A stretch of 64,000 nucleotides of DNA from Lamellibrachia satsuma (lineage: Eukaryota > Annelida > Polychaeta > Sabellida > Siboglinidae): positions 1,631,001-1,695,000 of the forward strand of contig BSQZ01000028.1 in assembly GCA_033239005.1 (NCBI GenBank), written 5' to 3'. Position numbers and translations under genes: made by a program. Positions 45,971-56,971 of this stretch are shown one piece after another (position 1 is the stretch's first letter; each line of letters opens with the position of its first letter). Under the pieces are notes generated by a model. That model was not told the origin of the DNA. It did not search any database and worked only from the letters and a program-made list of their open reading frames with translations.

Positions 45971-46432
45971 AATGCAATTTTTTGGTGAAAGGATTAACAG
46001 AAATGAGATGAACGAAAACATCGAATTGACGAAGGACGTTTAACATGGATACTTCTATTACAGCTGGTGACAAAACACGTCTACATGTTGCTTGAAAATG
46101 AAACTCACCTGACACGCACTTGGATACCAGTGAGTAAGAATCCACTTTGAAAACATCCTTTATGCCATCCGATCCCCCATAATAATTTCTGCCATAGAAA
46201 CCACAAATTAAGATCTAGCCAATTGTTTTACTCCAATATTTATCCTGATGATTTGACAGATGCACAGTTAAGTTGCCCTGTATGTGTTTCGTTAAGTCTA
46301 CATTAAAACTGTATCGGAGTTTTATTGCGATTATTAATAGTAATCAAAATTGATGTCTGTCTGCAGTTTTTTATTGTATGTTATTGTAATATTACAAGTA
46401 ACGACACCTCTCTTCTCTGCTTGTCAATCAAG

Positions 46433-46498
46433 GTTGTGTATGATGATCTGAGTCAGGATAATGATTATATTACACCACTCCACACAAATAATTTCATC
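46433..46498 (+). CDS. Possible ARB2A fourth exon (weak)
   Basis: A pyrimidine-rich acceptor (ttctctgcttgtcaatcaag) is followed by 22 codons, VVYDDLSQDNDYITPLHTNN and FI, and a gtgcaa donor, phase 0 on both sides as required. The fit to the family's YVYELLE segment is poor and the 3' half looks like the AT-rich end of a repeat. It may be wrong. Confidence 0.25.
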
Positions 46499-46564
46499 GT
46501 GCAAACAAAACAACAGCAAAAAGAAACATAAATAAATAAATAAATTACACTGTCTGACTGGCAG

Positions 46565-46692
46565 AAGGATCTTGTTGATAAGAAAATCGGCAGCTTCTTC
46601 TTCATGTCTGCCGATGCCCTGGAGAACCGAGACAAACTTCTCATCCTCATCCATGGCTCTGGGGATGTCAAGGCAGGACAGTGGTCACGCAG
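46565..46692 (+). CDS. ARB2A: ARB2A orthologue, fifth exon (HGSG motif)
   Basis: 128 bp between ctggcag and gtgggt. Reads KDLVDKKIGSFFFMSADALE, then NRDKLLILIHGSGDVKAGQW and SR, ending in phase 2. This is the conserved SF.FMS..AL...KL..LIHGSG.V.AGQWaRR block, where HGSG occupies the place of the oxyanion-hole loop in alpha/beta hydrolases. Confidence 0.93.
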
Positions 46693-47149
46693 GTGGGTCA
46701 GTTTGTAATCTTTATCATCCTCGCGAGCCAGCGGTAACATTACCACTACCCCTGGCATATATCCAACACAATGTAAGGAAGGTCACCAAATCATTTGTGC
46801 TTTGTCCCGCTTGCTGTTTTGGTTGACATGTTTCTGGGAACCTATGCCTATCATTACTCGTCCGATCAGCGACAACAGGTCCACATCAATTAAGGTTAAA
46901 CCTTTTAGTCCTCAAGTCGGCTAAACCCGTCCGCAGACTGATGCTTCAATGCAGCCATACCCAACCCAAAATAGCAACAAATTTCAACCGATTCAGGTGG
47001 CATACTAGTTTAGAGAACACATCGCATATAATGCCTGAGCATTCTGTCCTCATGTTTCCTTGTATCTGGTCAAATAACAGGAACAAGGATCCTTTTAACA
47101 AAAGGCTGAGGCCTAAAGGGTTCCTGTATGCCGGTCTCATAAATTCCAG

Positions 47150-47560
47150 TAAGCAGTTGCGTTGGTTAACACAGCAACACAAAAATCGATCTGCCAGAGG
47201 TACTGATGTCGTCAGAACCCCCTGGTGGCGAGGATGGTGTTTGTTACAACGCCCTTCTCAATTAATTTAGGCTATTGTGAATCAGGCTCATTAATGTTCA
47301 GATCTGTAGGGCTTGAATAGTTCAAGTAATGTGTTCAATCGGTCTTGAGAAGAGTGTGCTCTTTTATTAAAAACATCAAAAGAATAGACTTTGAACATTA
47401 GAACTTGCAAAACTGGGAATAACTTCATCTTGCAATATATACATGCAGAGCTACTTTTGACCCTTTTAGCCGAATTTCCACTGGATCCAATCGAAAAGAG
47501 TTGAATAGATTTTCCAATGATTTCTTCAAAACTAAATAACACATTTGCATAAACGAGCTA
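47150..47560 (+). repeat. Dispersed repeat family copy, left flank of the 26-bp array
   Basis: Shares GTTAACACAGCAACAC, CCTGGTGGCGAGGATG, CTCAATTAATTTAGGCTATT and AATAACACATTTGCATAAAC with the copy at 63590-63995. It runs without a break into the array. Confidence 0.75.
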
Positions 47561-49455
47561 GCATGCCATAGTGGATACTAGAGCTAGCATGCCATAGTGG
47601 ATACTAGAGCTAGCGTGTCATAGTGAATACTAGAGCTAGCATGCCATATTGGATACTAGAGCTAGCACGTCCTAGTGGATACTAGAGCTAGCATGCCATA
47701 GTGGATACTAGAGCTAGCATGTCATAGTGAATACAAGAGCTAGCATGTCATAATGGATACTAGAGCTAGCATGCCATAGTGTATGCTAGAGCTAGCATGC
47801 CATAGTGGATACTAGAGCTAGCATGTCATAATGGATACTAGAGCTAGCATGCCATAGTGAATACAAGAGCTAGCATGTCATAATGGATACTAGAGCTAGC
47901 CTGTCATAGTGAATACAACAGCTAGCATGTCATAATGGATACTAGAGCTAGCATGTCATAGTGAATACAAGAGCTAGCATGTCATAATGGATACTAGAGC
48001 TAGCATGTCGTAATGGGTACTAGAGCTAGCATGCCATAGTGGATACTAGAGCTAGCATGCCATAGTGGGTACTAGAGCTAGCATGTCATAGTGAATACAA
48101 GAGCTAGCATGTCATAGTGAATACAAGAGCTAGCATGTCATAATGGATACTAGAGCTAGCATGCCATAGTGTATGTTAGAGCTAGCATGCCATAGTGGAT
48201 ACTAGAGCTAACATGCCATAGTGGATACTAGAGCTGGCATGCCATAGTGGATATTAGAGCTAGCATGCCATAGTGGATACTAGAGCTAGCATGTCATAGT
48301 GAATACTAGAGCTAGCATGACATAGTGGATACTAGAGCTAGCATGCCATAGCGGATACTAGAGCTAGCATGTCATAATGGATACTAGAGCTAGCATGCCA
48401 TAGTGGATACTAGAGTTAGCATGTCATAATGGATACTAGAGCTAGCATGTCATAGTGGATACAAGAGGTAGCATGTCATAGTGAATACAAGAGCTAGCAT
48501 GTCATAATGGATACTAGAGCTAGCATGCCATAGTGGATACTAGAGCTAGCATGTCATAATGGATACTAGAGCTAGCATGCCATAGTGGATACTAGAGCTA
48601 GCATGTCATAGTGAATACAAGAGCTAGCATGCCATAATGGATACTAAAGCTAGCATGCCATAGTGGATACTAGAGTTAGCATGTCATAGTGGATACTAGA
48701 GTTAGCATGTCATAGTGAATACAAGAGCTAGCATGTCATAATGGATACTAGAGCTAGCATGCCATAGTGGATACTAGAGCTAGCATGCCATAGTGGATAC
48801 TAGAGCTAGCATGCCATAGTGGATACTAGAGCTAGCATGCCATAGTGGATACTAGAGTTAGCATGTCATAATGGATACTAGAGCTAGCATGTCATAGTGG
48901 ATACAAGAGCTAGCATGTCATAATGGATACTAGAGCTAACATGCCATAGTGGATACTAGAGCTAGCATGTCATAGTGAATACAAGAGTTAGCATGTCATA
49001 ATGGATACTAGAGCTAGCATGTCATAGTGAATACAAGAGCTAGCATGTCATAATGGATACTAGAGCTAGCATGCCATAGTGGATACTAGAGCTAGCGTGT
49101 GATAGTGGATACTAGAGCTAGCATGTCATAGTGGATACTAGAGCTAGCATGTCATAATGGATACTAGAGCTAGCATGCCATAGTGGATACTAGAGCTAGC
49201 GTGTCGTAGTGGATGCTAGAGCTAGCATGTCATAGTGGATACTAGAGCTAGCATGTCGTAGTAGATGCTAGAGCTAGCATGTCATAGTGGATACTAGAAC
49301 TAACATGTCATAGTGGATACTAGAACTAGCACGTCATAGTGGATACTAGAGCTAGCGTATTGTAGTGGATGCAAGAGCTAGCATGTCATAGTGGATACTA
49401 GAGCTAGCGTGCCATAGTGGATACTAGAGCAGGCGTGCCATAGTGGATGCTAGAT
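47561..49455 (+). repeat. 26-bp minisatellite, about 73 copies
   Basis: The unit is GAGCTAGCATGCCATAGTGG followed by ATACTA. Sub-types (CCATAGTGGATACTAG, TCATAATGGATACTAG, TCATAGTGAATACAAG) alternate in recurring two- to four-unit blocks, which suggests higher-order amplification. The unit equals the terminal block of the dispersed family. Confidence 0.95.
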
Positions 49456-49589
49456 AGATTTGATTTTTAGCAAAATGATTCTAAAATGAGACAAGCAAAA
49501 AAATTTAACGAAGGAAGGATTTTTGAAGGTACTTCCTTGATTTGATGTTTTTCCTTGTCTTGTTTCAGATGCATTTCATGAGAAATGTA

Positions 49590-49815
49590 TCTAGTATCCA
49601 GTATGACATGCACACGAGAGGCTCTATATGCTATGACATAAGGCTATTCAGACTTTCGCAAGTCACCCCCGATTTAATGAACGCAGTCGAATCTTTCAAT
49701 GATTTTCTCATTGAAGCGACTGCTCAAAGTGGGCATATACTTAATTTATGCGCGCACTACAGATTTGAACAAACCTGATTCATGATGGGCTAAATTCATT
49801 GAGGAGGGAATTTTA
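49590..49815 (-). repeat. Dispersed repeat family copy, inverted right flank of the array
   Basis: Reads CTAGTATCCAGTATGACATG, CTATGACATAAGGCTATTCA, GATTTGAACAAACCTGATTC and ATGATGGGCTAAATTCATTG AG, the reverse sense of the left flank's CTCAATTAATTTAG..GAATCAGG. The two flanks thus form an inverted pair around the array. Confidence 0.7.
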
Positions 49816-50036
49816 AGATGGCATCATGTGTAAATTACAAATGTATAATAAAATTGATAATTATATTTTATTTGCTACAGGTACGTACATTTGTATAAAG
49901 CCCATTATCCAGTCTGTAGGACCACTCCAAGTGCTTTACACTTCACCCCCTAGCAGACCTGTTCATTCCAACGCCCTCTCAACTTCTGAGAAGCATTTTA
50001 GCCTTGCTGCAGTTACTGCATGAAGACTGTTGGTTC

Positions 50037-50440
50037 ACATATCCACCAATGTCTATAGCCAGGTACTCATACATATCCACGAATGTCTATAGCTAGGTAC
50101 TCATACACATCCACCAATGTCTATAACCAGGTACTCATACACATCCACCAAGGTCTATAGCCAGGTACTCATACATATCCACCAATGTCTATAGCCAGGT
50201 ACTCATACACATCCACCAATGTCTATAGCCAGGTACTCATACATATCCACCAATGTCTATAGCCAGGTACTCATACACATCTACCAATGTCTATAGCCAG
50301 GTACTCATACATATCCACCAATGTCTATAGCCAGGTACTCATACATATCCACCAATGTCTATAGCCAGGTACTCATACACATCTACCAATGTCTATAGCC
50401 AGGTACTCATACATATCCACGAATGTCTATAGCTAGGTAC
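50037..50440 (-). repeat. 34-bp minisatellite inside SINE copy C, about 12 copies
   Basis: On the plus strand the unit is CATACATATCCACCAATGTC followed by TATAGCCAGGTACT. It shares the 20-bp core GTCTATAGCCAGGTACTCAT with the 37-bp unit of copy B but uses a different register. Confidence 0.95.
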
Positions 50441-50535
50441 TCCAGGTACTCCAAGTACTCCAGGTACACCAGGTACTCCAGGTACTCCAGGTACTCCAAG
50501 TACTCCAGGTACACCAGGTACTCCAGGTACTCATA
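50437..50535 (+). repeat. 9-bp tandem repeat (CAGGTACTC), about 10 copies
   Basis: A secondary array built from the AGGTACTC core at the edge of the 34-bp minisatellite, with AAGTACTCC and CAGGTACAC variants. Confidence 0.85.
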
Positions 50536-50667
50536 CAGCTAAGTAATTTGAGGCAACGTGGAGAGAAAATTGCTTCGAAATGGCAGCAAGAGTATTTGAA
50601 CCTGCTCCTGTTTTTGGCGGGTTTGTTATGAAGTGTATGCAAAGGAGGCAACTAGCGAAGTGATCAC

Positions 50668-50701
50668 AATGGCAATGGCAATGGCAATGGCAATGGCAAT
50701 G
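50668..50701 (+). repeat. (CAATGG)n microsatellite
   Basis: About five perfect hexamers. Confidence 0.9.
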
Positions 50702-50924
50702 GCCAGCACAGAATTTACAGTTGCTGCATATTTCCTTTTGAAAATTTTGAAAAAGTTACCGATTTGAACCATCAAAATATGATCAGACGGTTTGTCCGGC
50801 CACTCAGCCGATTCAGGCCGAACAATTCTTCAAGTCTGGTGTTGTTTCTGAGCACTGGTAATGAACGAAAACGTGGGTGTAACTTATGCGCATCAGTCAT
50901 GAATGTCAACCAGAAATGGGTGAT

Positions 50925-51370
50925 TACACCACAAATGTAATCGATTACGATTATGATTACTGTTTAAATTTATTAGTATGCTTACACATGCAATTACTTA
51001 GAGAATTAGTATAGCCGATTATGATTACAGTTACTTTTGCATGTAATCATGATTACAACCATGATTACATTTTATAATATAATTGACATAATGAAATAAA
51101 TAAAACCCTTACATGTTATTATTGTCACCAATGTTATTTGAGACGAAATCAAACATGATATTAAATACAGCCACTGTACATGCAAAATAAAGAGAAAAGC
51201 CTGTTTGCATTGTAGTTGAGACCTGGGCAACAGAAATATTCTCAAGAAAATTGTAATCATGATTACGGTTACTTTGGCAATGTAATCGAATATGATTGTG
51301 GTTACCTGGCCTTTTTGAGTGCGATTACACAAAAATTGTCAGCGGTTACACATGATTATGATTACTGAGT
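50925..51370. repeat. GATTAC/TAATCA-rich degenerate repeat
   Basis: Frequent ATGATTAC and GTAATCATGATTAC words without fixed period, ending about 45 bp before the exon at 51418. Similar sequence occurs near 1530-1890 and 22800-23170. Confidence 0.6.
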
Positions 51371-51417
51371 ATGATTAATCCATCTCTGATGTCAAGTGTT
51401 GATGTCGTCTTACACAG

Positions 51418-51562
51418 ACTCATCATTAATGAGAACTTACACTGCGGCTCACAGCTGCCGTTCATCGCGAGGGCGGTACAAGAAGGCTACGGAGTGATCG
51501 TACTCAACACCAACCTCAACATCAATGGAAAGCAAGAGCCTGTTAAGTTCAGAATATTTTTT
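51418..51562 (+). CDS. ARB2A: ARB2A orthologue, sixth exon
   Basis: The acceptor is ttacacag; one base completes a split Arg codon. Reads [20 protein letters not shown] and [20 protein letters not shown], matching the family's [25 protein letters not shown] block. Two donors keep the frame: gtaagt at 51563 (adds VKFRIFF) and gttaag at 51542 (ends at GKQEP). The first is the better consensus; the second gives the more family-like junction. Both end in phase 0. Confidence 0.93.
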
Positions 51563-53759
51563 GTAAGTATCATTGTCGGTTGTAGTATTCATTGGACATT
51601 ACGGTTCGGTTAAGTGCAGTGCCTGTTTTAGGGCAGGGTAGACTGGACAGTTGTCCAGGGGCCTCCAGAAAATTATTTTAATGGGGCCTCCACAAAACTT
51701 CTTTTGGGTCATGGCCCCCCTTGGCTTTGGGATCAAAAATAATTTACATGAATAACTTGTTGTACTACTACGTGGTAGCATGACAATTGACAAACTAATT
51801 GGTGACTAAGATAGGTGATTTATGTGTTTGAAGGTAACCAACATTTTAAACATTTCGTACTGACATCCCAGGGCCTTAGTCCTAAGTCTGTCCCTGGCTA
51901 AGCTTTATTTCACGTTAATCATAATTAAATGTTCAGAACCTCATTGTTATTAAAGGGTATAACAACAACGATTGCTTGAAATCATATTATATTACATCTT
52001 GTAGTATATTTCCACAACACCAAAAAATTCATTAGAATTCCATTAATTAATAATTCTATATAATACTCTGTTATATCGGCCTGCCTTGATTAGGCATACT
52101 TTTGCCACATTTATCGGCAAGCTTCGAAGTGACGTCAATAATGATAAGGAAGTGCTACGAGACTGGGACTTTCCATTCATTCACAGTACCATTGACAATG
52201 ATAGCGGTTGTTTAGATGCATGTGTCAGAATGGTTTATTGTGCTGCATTTGATTGTCATGCAAACAGTAGTAACAATAAACTAACATGTAGTAGTGGCTT
52301 AAATTCCCTATGGAGCCAACTTTATTTAATAAAGCAAACATCAAGCTAATGAAGCACAGCCGGCTTTGTCACTTCGAGAAAAATTGTTTCGACTGTGATC
52401 CGGACCAGAGAAGGTGCTAGCCTTGGGTTATCCGGGTGCTAAAATCTCTTTGAAAGAGGATGATCTACCACATTATTCCCAGTAGTGGAAGCTATGCTGA
52501 TGCCACCAATCCGTTGAATGTCAATGACCACGGTCCATCTAGGATCGAAGCGAACTGTCAGCACGGATACAGGTGATGTTGGCTCACAGTGATTTCGGCC
52601 CGGTGAATTTGGACAACATTTATTGGAGAGTTCAGCCCGCAACTCTGGTAACTTTGGCCTTAGAGCACAACGGGCATAGTGATCTTGGCCCAAACGACTG
52701 TGTAGCGAGCACATGAAGTTTAGTGTGTGCCTTACAGTGAATAAAGCATACTATTTATTCTCTCATTTGTTAGTTGATTTTGCTGCACATTAACCTGAAA
52801 TTGTTACTTTGTAACTGCCTTTGTGGGTTTTGTTTCCTGTCGCATAAAATATGGCGCTATATTTTTTCATTTTAACTCGCAGTCAACAAGATGATCATTA
52901 GAACTTATACAATTTGTTGTATCCTTAAAATTCATATCATATAATATATTACACCAAAAACTATAATATTATACAGTTGAATAATTTAAATAAAGTAAAT
53001 TACAATTATCATTATATCTTGTTTCTATATTTAAGATTTTCAAGCATTTCCCCTCTTCAGGGGAAATTCTCCCAAAGTTTTTTTTAATCAAATACAGAGC
53101 GATAACAGTGATTAGTGATTATTGTATTGTGAAATTGTGAATACAACAGAGCCACCTGTGTTTGGTCTTTGATCTATACAGTATTTTTCCTGAAGCATGG
53201 TCTTTAATTCACACCTGCTCACTCTACGAAACAGACAAATTGGAATCTGATGTGTTTATTTGACAACAGTACAGTTGTCAATACAGTGAAAATCTACAGC
53301 TCAAATAACGTGTTAATAAATAACAAGTAATATATGTATTGTAAACTGAAATATACAACAAAATATAATATAACTGAAGTATAATGACATTACAATAGCC
53401 TAAACATGGACTATCAGTTTGCTGTAGATAAACTTAAAAGGGATCAGGGAGACTGCCACTAAGACCATTGTTGGTCGCTCTCGTGGCAGCCGCACCCAGT
53501 AGTATAATTTTCAACAAAGTTCATTTAACTTAATAAAGCACTTTCTCGAAAAATAACGATAATACAAGTGCATAACTTCCAAAATAGGTTTGACAAATAA
53601 TTAATTATTTCATCAATAATGATGACTAAATCTCAAAGGGTAAATAAATCGACTTAATTTTTAATCTGGCAAATATGTACATTTACATCTGACATACTAA
53701 TTACAGTACAATTTATAATTAAATTAACAAAACTAATGAAATATGAAAGCGTTTATGAT

Positions 53760-56700
53760 TTAATTATTAAGTCCGTCCACAAATGTAACAATTTGGCATA
53801 GAGCACTGCTCTATGTAGTTTTGTAGAAAGCACATTTTGGCATACCTAGTAAATCCATGTAAGGTATGTGTTAAAATTTTTTTCCATATGTGTTTCGAAG
53901 TATTGTTTGTTAATAATGGAATATCATACCTAATGCATCATTTGGCAAAATCATGTTTTGCCCTGTTGGTGTGGATATTTTCCTGTATTCGTGTATTAAT
54001 GTGAACATTTCTAATTAGAGAAAATGGTAAGTTTTGTAACTATGCTGGTAATTTCATGTGCACATATTTATAATAAAATTGTTATTCCTATAATTGCAAC
54101 ATATCTGTTACATTAAGAATGTTTTATTTCTTAAACAGTGACTCAGTATGTGAATTATATTTACTTAAACATATTATTCTAATTGCTTTTTTCTGTAGTT
54201 TGATAATTCTGTTACATTTAAAACCCCATATCATTAGGCCATAATTTATATATGGTAACATTAATGAGTTATACAAAGTTAATTTTATATTTAATGGCAG
54301 AAAGTGTTTTAATTTGTTTAATATACCTATAATTTTTGAACATTTGATAGAAATATTTTTATATGACTGTCCCAGCTTAGATTTTCTTGTAATATCACAC
54401 CTAAAAGATTACAGTTTTGGACTCTTTCGATTCTAGTTTTATCAATCTTGAGTAGAAAAGGAATTAATTTTTTATTTCTTAATTTGTGTATTATGTACTT
54501 GGATTTCTTTATATTTAAAGACAGTTTATTAATTTTCAGCCATTCGTTTACTTTATTTAATTCTGTGTTTAAATGTTGTTCGATATCTTTAGTACATGAA
54601 TTTAAAGACTGGATTGTAGTAAATACAGTTGTATCGTCTTCATACATTACATATTTAAATGTCTTGCTTGACTTTGGTAAATCATTAATGTATATAACAA
54701 AAAGAAGTGGGCCTATTATGAAGCCTTGTGGCACACCTGTAGTAATAGGCAGAGTTTCAGAAATGCTATCATCGTATGTAACATATTGTTTTCTATTTTT
54801 CAAGTAGCTTTCCATTAGTTCTAGAGCGATGTCGCATATTCCATATATGTGTAATTTATTTAATAAAATGTTGTGGTCTAAGGTGTCAAATGCTTTTGAC
54901 AGATCTAAAAATATATTAATAGGTGTTTCATTTGAATCCAGTGCGGTTATAGTTCTGTCAATAACTTCCATGATGGCATATTCAGTTGAGTGACCAGATT
55001 TGAAGCCGTATTGGTTATCATTAAAAAGTGAATGTTCTGTAAAAAATGAATATATCTGATCATGCATAACTTTAGATATTACAGGTAATAGTGATATTGG
55101 TATGTAGTTACAGAACTGTGTTTCATCATCCTTTTTAAAGATAGGAATGACTTTTGCAATTTTCATCCTGTCTGGGAAGATTCCAGTATTAAATATTTGA
55201 TTAAGAAGTAATGTTAAGGGTTTAATTAATATGAGTTTTAAATATTTTAATTGTTTCAATGTAATACCATCATGACTACTGCTGGATTTTGCTGGGAAAT
55301 TGTCAATTATTTTGATTAATGACTCTTCATTTATTTCTTGGAATTGAAAAAGCAGTTCAGAGTTTCCTGTCAGATAGCAACTATGATTTCTGTTACTCGT
55401 GTGTTTAATTTTGTTGGCAAGGTGTTGTCTTATGTTTGTAAAGAATAAATTTAATTTATTAGCAACTTCTACAGTGTCAGTTATTTTGCAGTCTCCTTCT
55501 CTAAAATAAATAGGTAATGATCTCTTTTTGTTGGATCTTTGCAAAATTTAATTTATAGTTTTCCAGGTTTTTCTTGTGTCATTTTTATATTTGTTAAACA
55601 ATTGTTCATAATATATCAATTTGGCTGCTCTGATACTTCTTTTTAAAATACAATTATAGTTGTTTAAGTTTATCTTTTTAATGGAATAGTCAATTGATGT
55701 GTGATTTGTCAACTTGATCTGCTTATGTAAATTGTCTCTGTAGTTAATAAATTTAAGTATGCCATTTGTTATCCATAATGAGTTTTTGTGTTTATATTTG
55801 TTAAATGTGACTAATTGATATGGCATATGTTTAACATTTGCATTTTCAAGTACGTCCATAAGTATGTTGTAACTATTATTTGGTTTGGACAAAGGATTTT
55901 GATCTAATTTCTCCATAATATTTGAATAAATTATTTCATTTGCAAAATTTTACATGGCTTTTTCATGTATTTTGACTAATTTAGGGGGACATTTTTTAGC
56001 TGGAACAGTTTCGATAAATAAAAAATATGGCTGGTGGTCTGAAAACTGTTTGATTAAGATACCTGCTGTTGAATGTAGCATAATTTGGCTTAGTTTACAA
56101 AATAAATGGTCAATTAATGTGCCATTTAGGTCAGAAAATCTAGTTGGGAATGTTATTTTAGGAAAGAAGCTAAATCCTGTTAAGGTGTCATAAAACTCAC
56201 TAGGATATTCTTTATCATTAATTTTAAGCAAATTTATATTGAAATCTTCGGCAATAATAACTTCCAAATTTTTGTAATCAAGTTGTGATAATAATAATGA
56301 AATTCGTCAATAAATTGTGTGTGGTTAACGTTTAGGTCTCAAGGTGGTCTGTATATATTACCGACTATCACTGGTTTTTTGAGACCACCCCCAGTTATTT
56401 CAATTACCTGTTCATTTTTAATGCGTTGTAATACTTTATAATGGTATCTAGTATGAACGTACACAATTAAGCCTCCCTTGGTACTACTATTTTTACCCAA
56501 GGATATACAAGTATAGTCTTCTAATTGGATGTGAGATAGATCGTCTTGTTCGGTTAGCCAACTTTCTTGAATACATATAATGCTAAAGTCATAGTTAATC
56601 AGGTGCAATTCTTGTACAAAGGCTGCTAACTCATTGAATTTAGCATTAATTGATTGGATGTTAGTACTAAGTATGCCAAAACTATTAATTTTAGTATTTA

Positions 56701-56863
56701 CCAATGACTTAAAATGATCGGTATCATAATATGATGAAGTTTTCATTATTGGCAAATTATCGCTTTCATTGGTTTCATCATTTGTAGAATGCAGAATGTT
56801 ATTTAAGCAGTTTTTATGGACACCCCCATAGTACTGTAAAAATAGATCATCTGAATCTGTCAT
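53760..56863 (-). pseudogene. LINE (CR1/jockey group), copy 2, endonuclease and reverse transcriptase
   Basis: Minus strand, several frames. Endonuclease: ILSTNIQSINAKFNELAAFV, IICIQESWLTEQDDL, KGGLIVYVHTRY, then VIIAEDFNINLLKIN (normally GDFNINLL) and SDHQPYFL. Reverse transcriptase (54327-55544, 405 codons open): KVIPIFKKDD, YIPISLLPVISKVMH, FLDLSKAFDTLDHNILLNKL, GVPQGFIIGPLLFVIYINDL; the catalytic box reads MYEDDTTVF where MYADD is usual. The C-terminal segment (SLMLPYINYGLMIWGFKCN, LQKKAIRIICLSKYNSH) continues to about 53800 in another frame. Frame breaks lie near 56300, 55930 and 55545. The 3' end may reach about 53440. Confidence 0.85.
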
Positions 56864-56971
56864 TCAGTTTATAAATAATTATTATGTATATGCATATAAC
56901 ATTGTTCCAAGAATTTGGCAGATATTGTCTAATTATAAATTAACTAATTGACATAACTTTCAATTAAAAGT

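Larger units (their letters stand above)
44348..46564 (+). other. ARB2A intron(s) between the third and fifth exons
   Basis: Family comparison expects about 25-30 more residues (the YVYELLE segment and linker) between the third exon and the one at 46565, so a further exon should lie here. One weak candidate is listed at 46433-46498. The interval also holds a 19-bp minisatellite, a dispersed repeat copy and a 12-bp repeat. Confidence 0.6.
49880..50612 (-). mobile_element. tRNA-related SINE, copy C, with internal minisatellite, head missing
   Basis: On the minus strand: GGTTCAAATACTCTTGCTGC (B-box-like) at the start, CATTTCGAAGC, GAGTACCTGG, a tandem array, then AACAGTCTTCATGCAGTAAC, TGTAAAGCACTTGGAGTGGT and ACTGGATAATGGGCTTTATA. 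The A-box head is absent. The tail resembles the LINE-type 'AAAGCGCTATATAAAT' tails of many SINEs. Confidence 0.75.
46693..51417 (+). other. ARB2A intron 5
   Basis: 4.7 kb, donor gtgggt, acceptor ttacacag. Most of it is repeats: the 26-bp array with inverted flanking copies (47150-49815), SINE copy C (49880-50612), a CAATGG hexamer run, and GATTAC-rich sequence before the acceptor. Confidence 0.75.

Noticed and set aside
46572..46826. 84-codon frame over ARB2A exon five
   Set aside because: Out of frame with the conserved HGSG exon and crosses its donor; a shadow.
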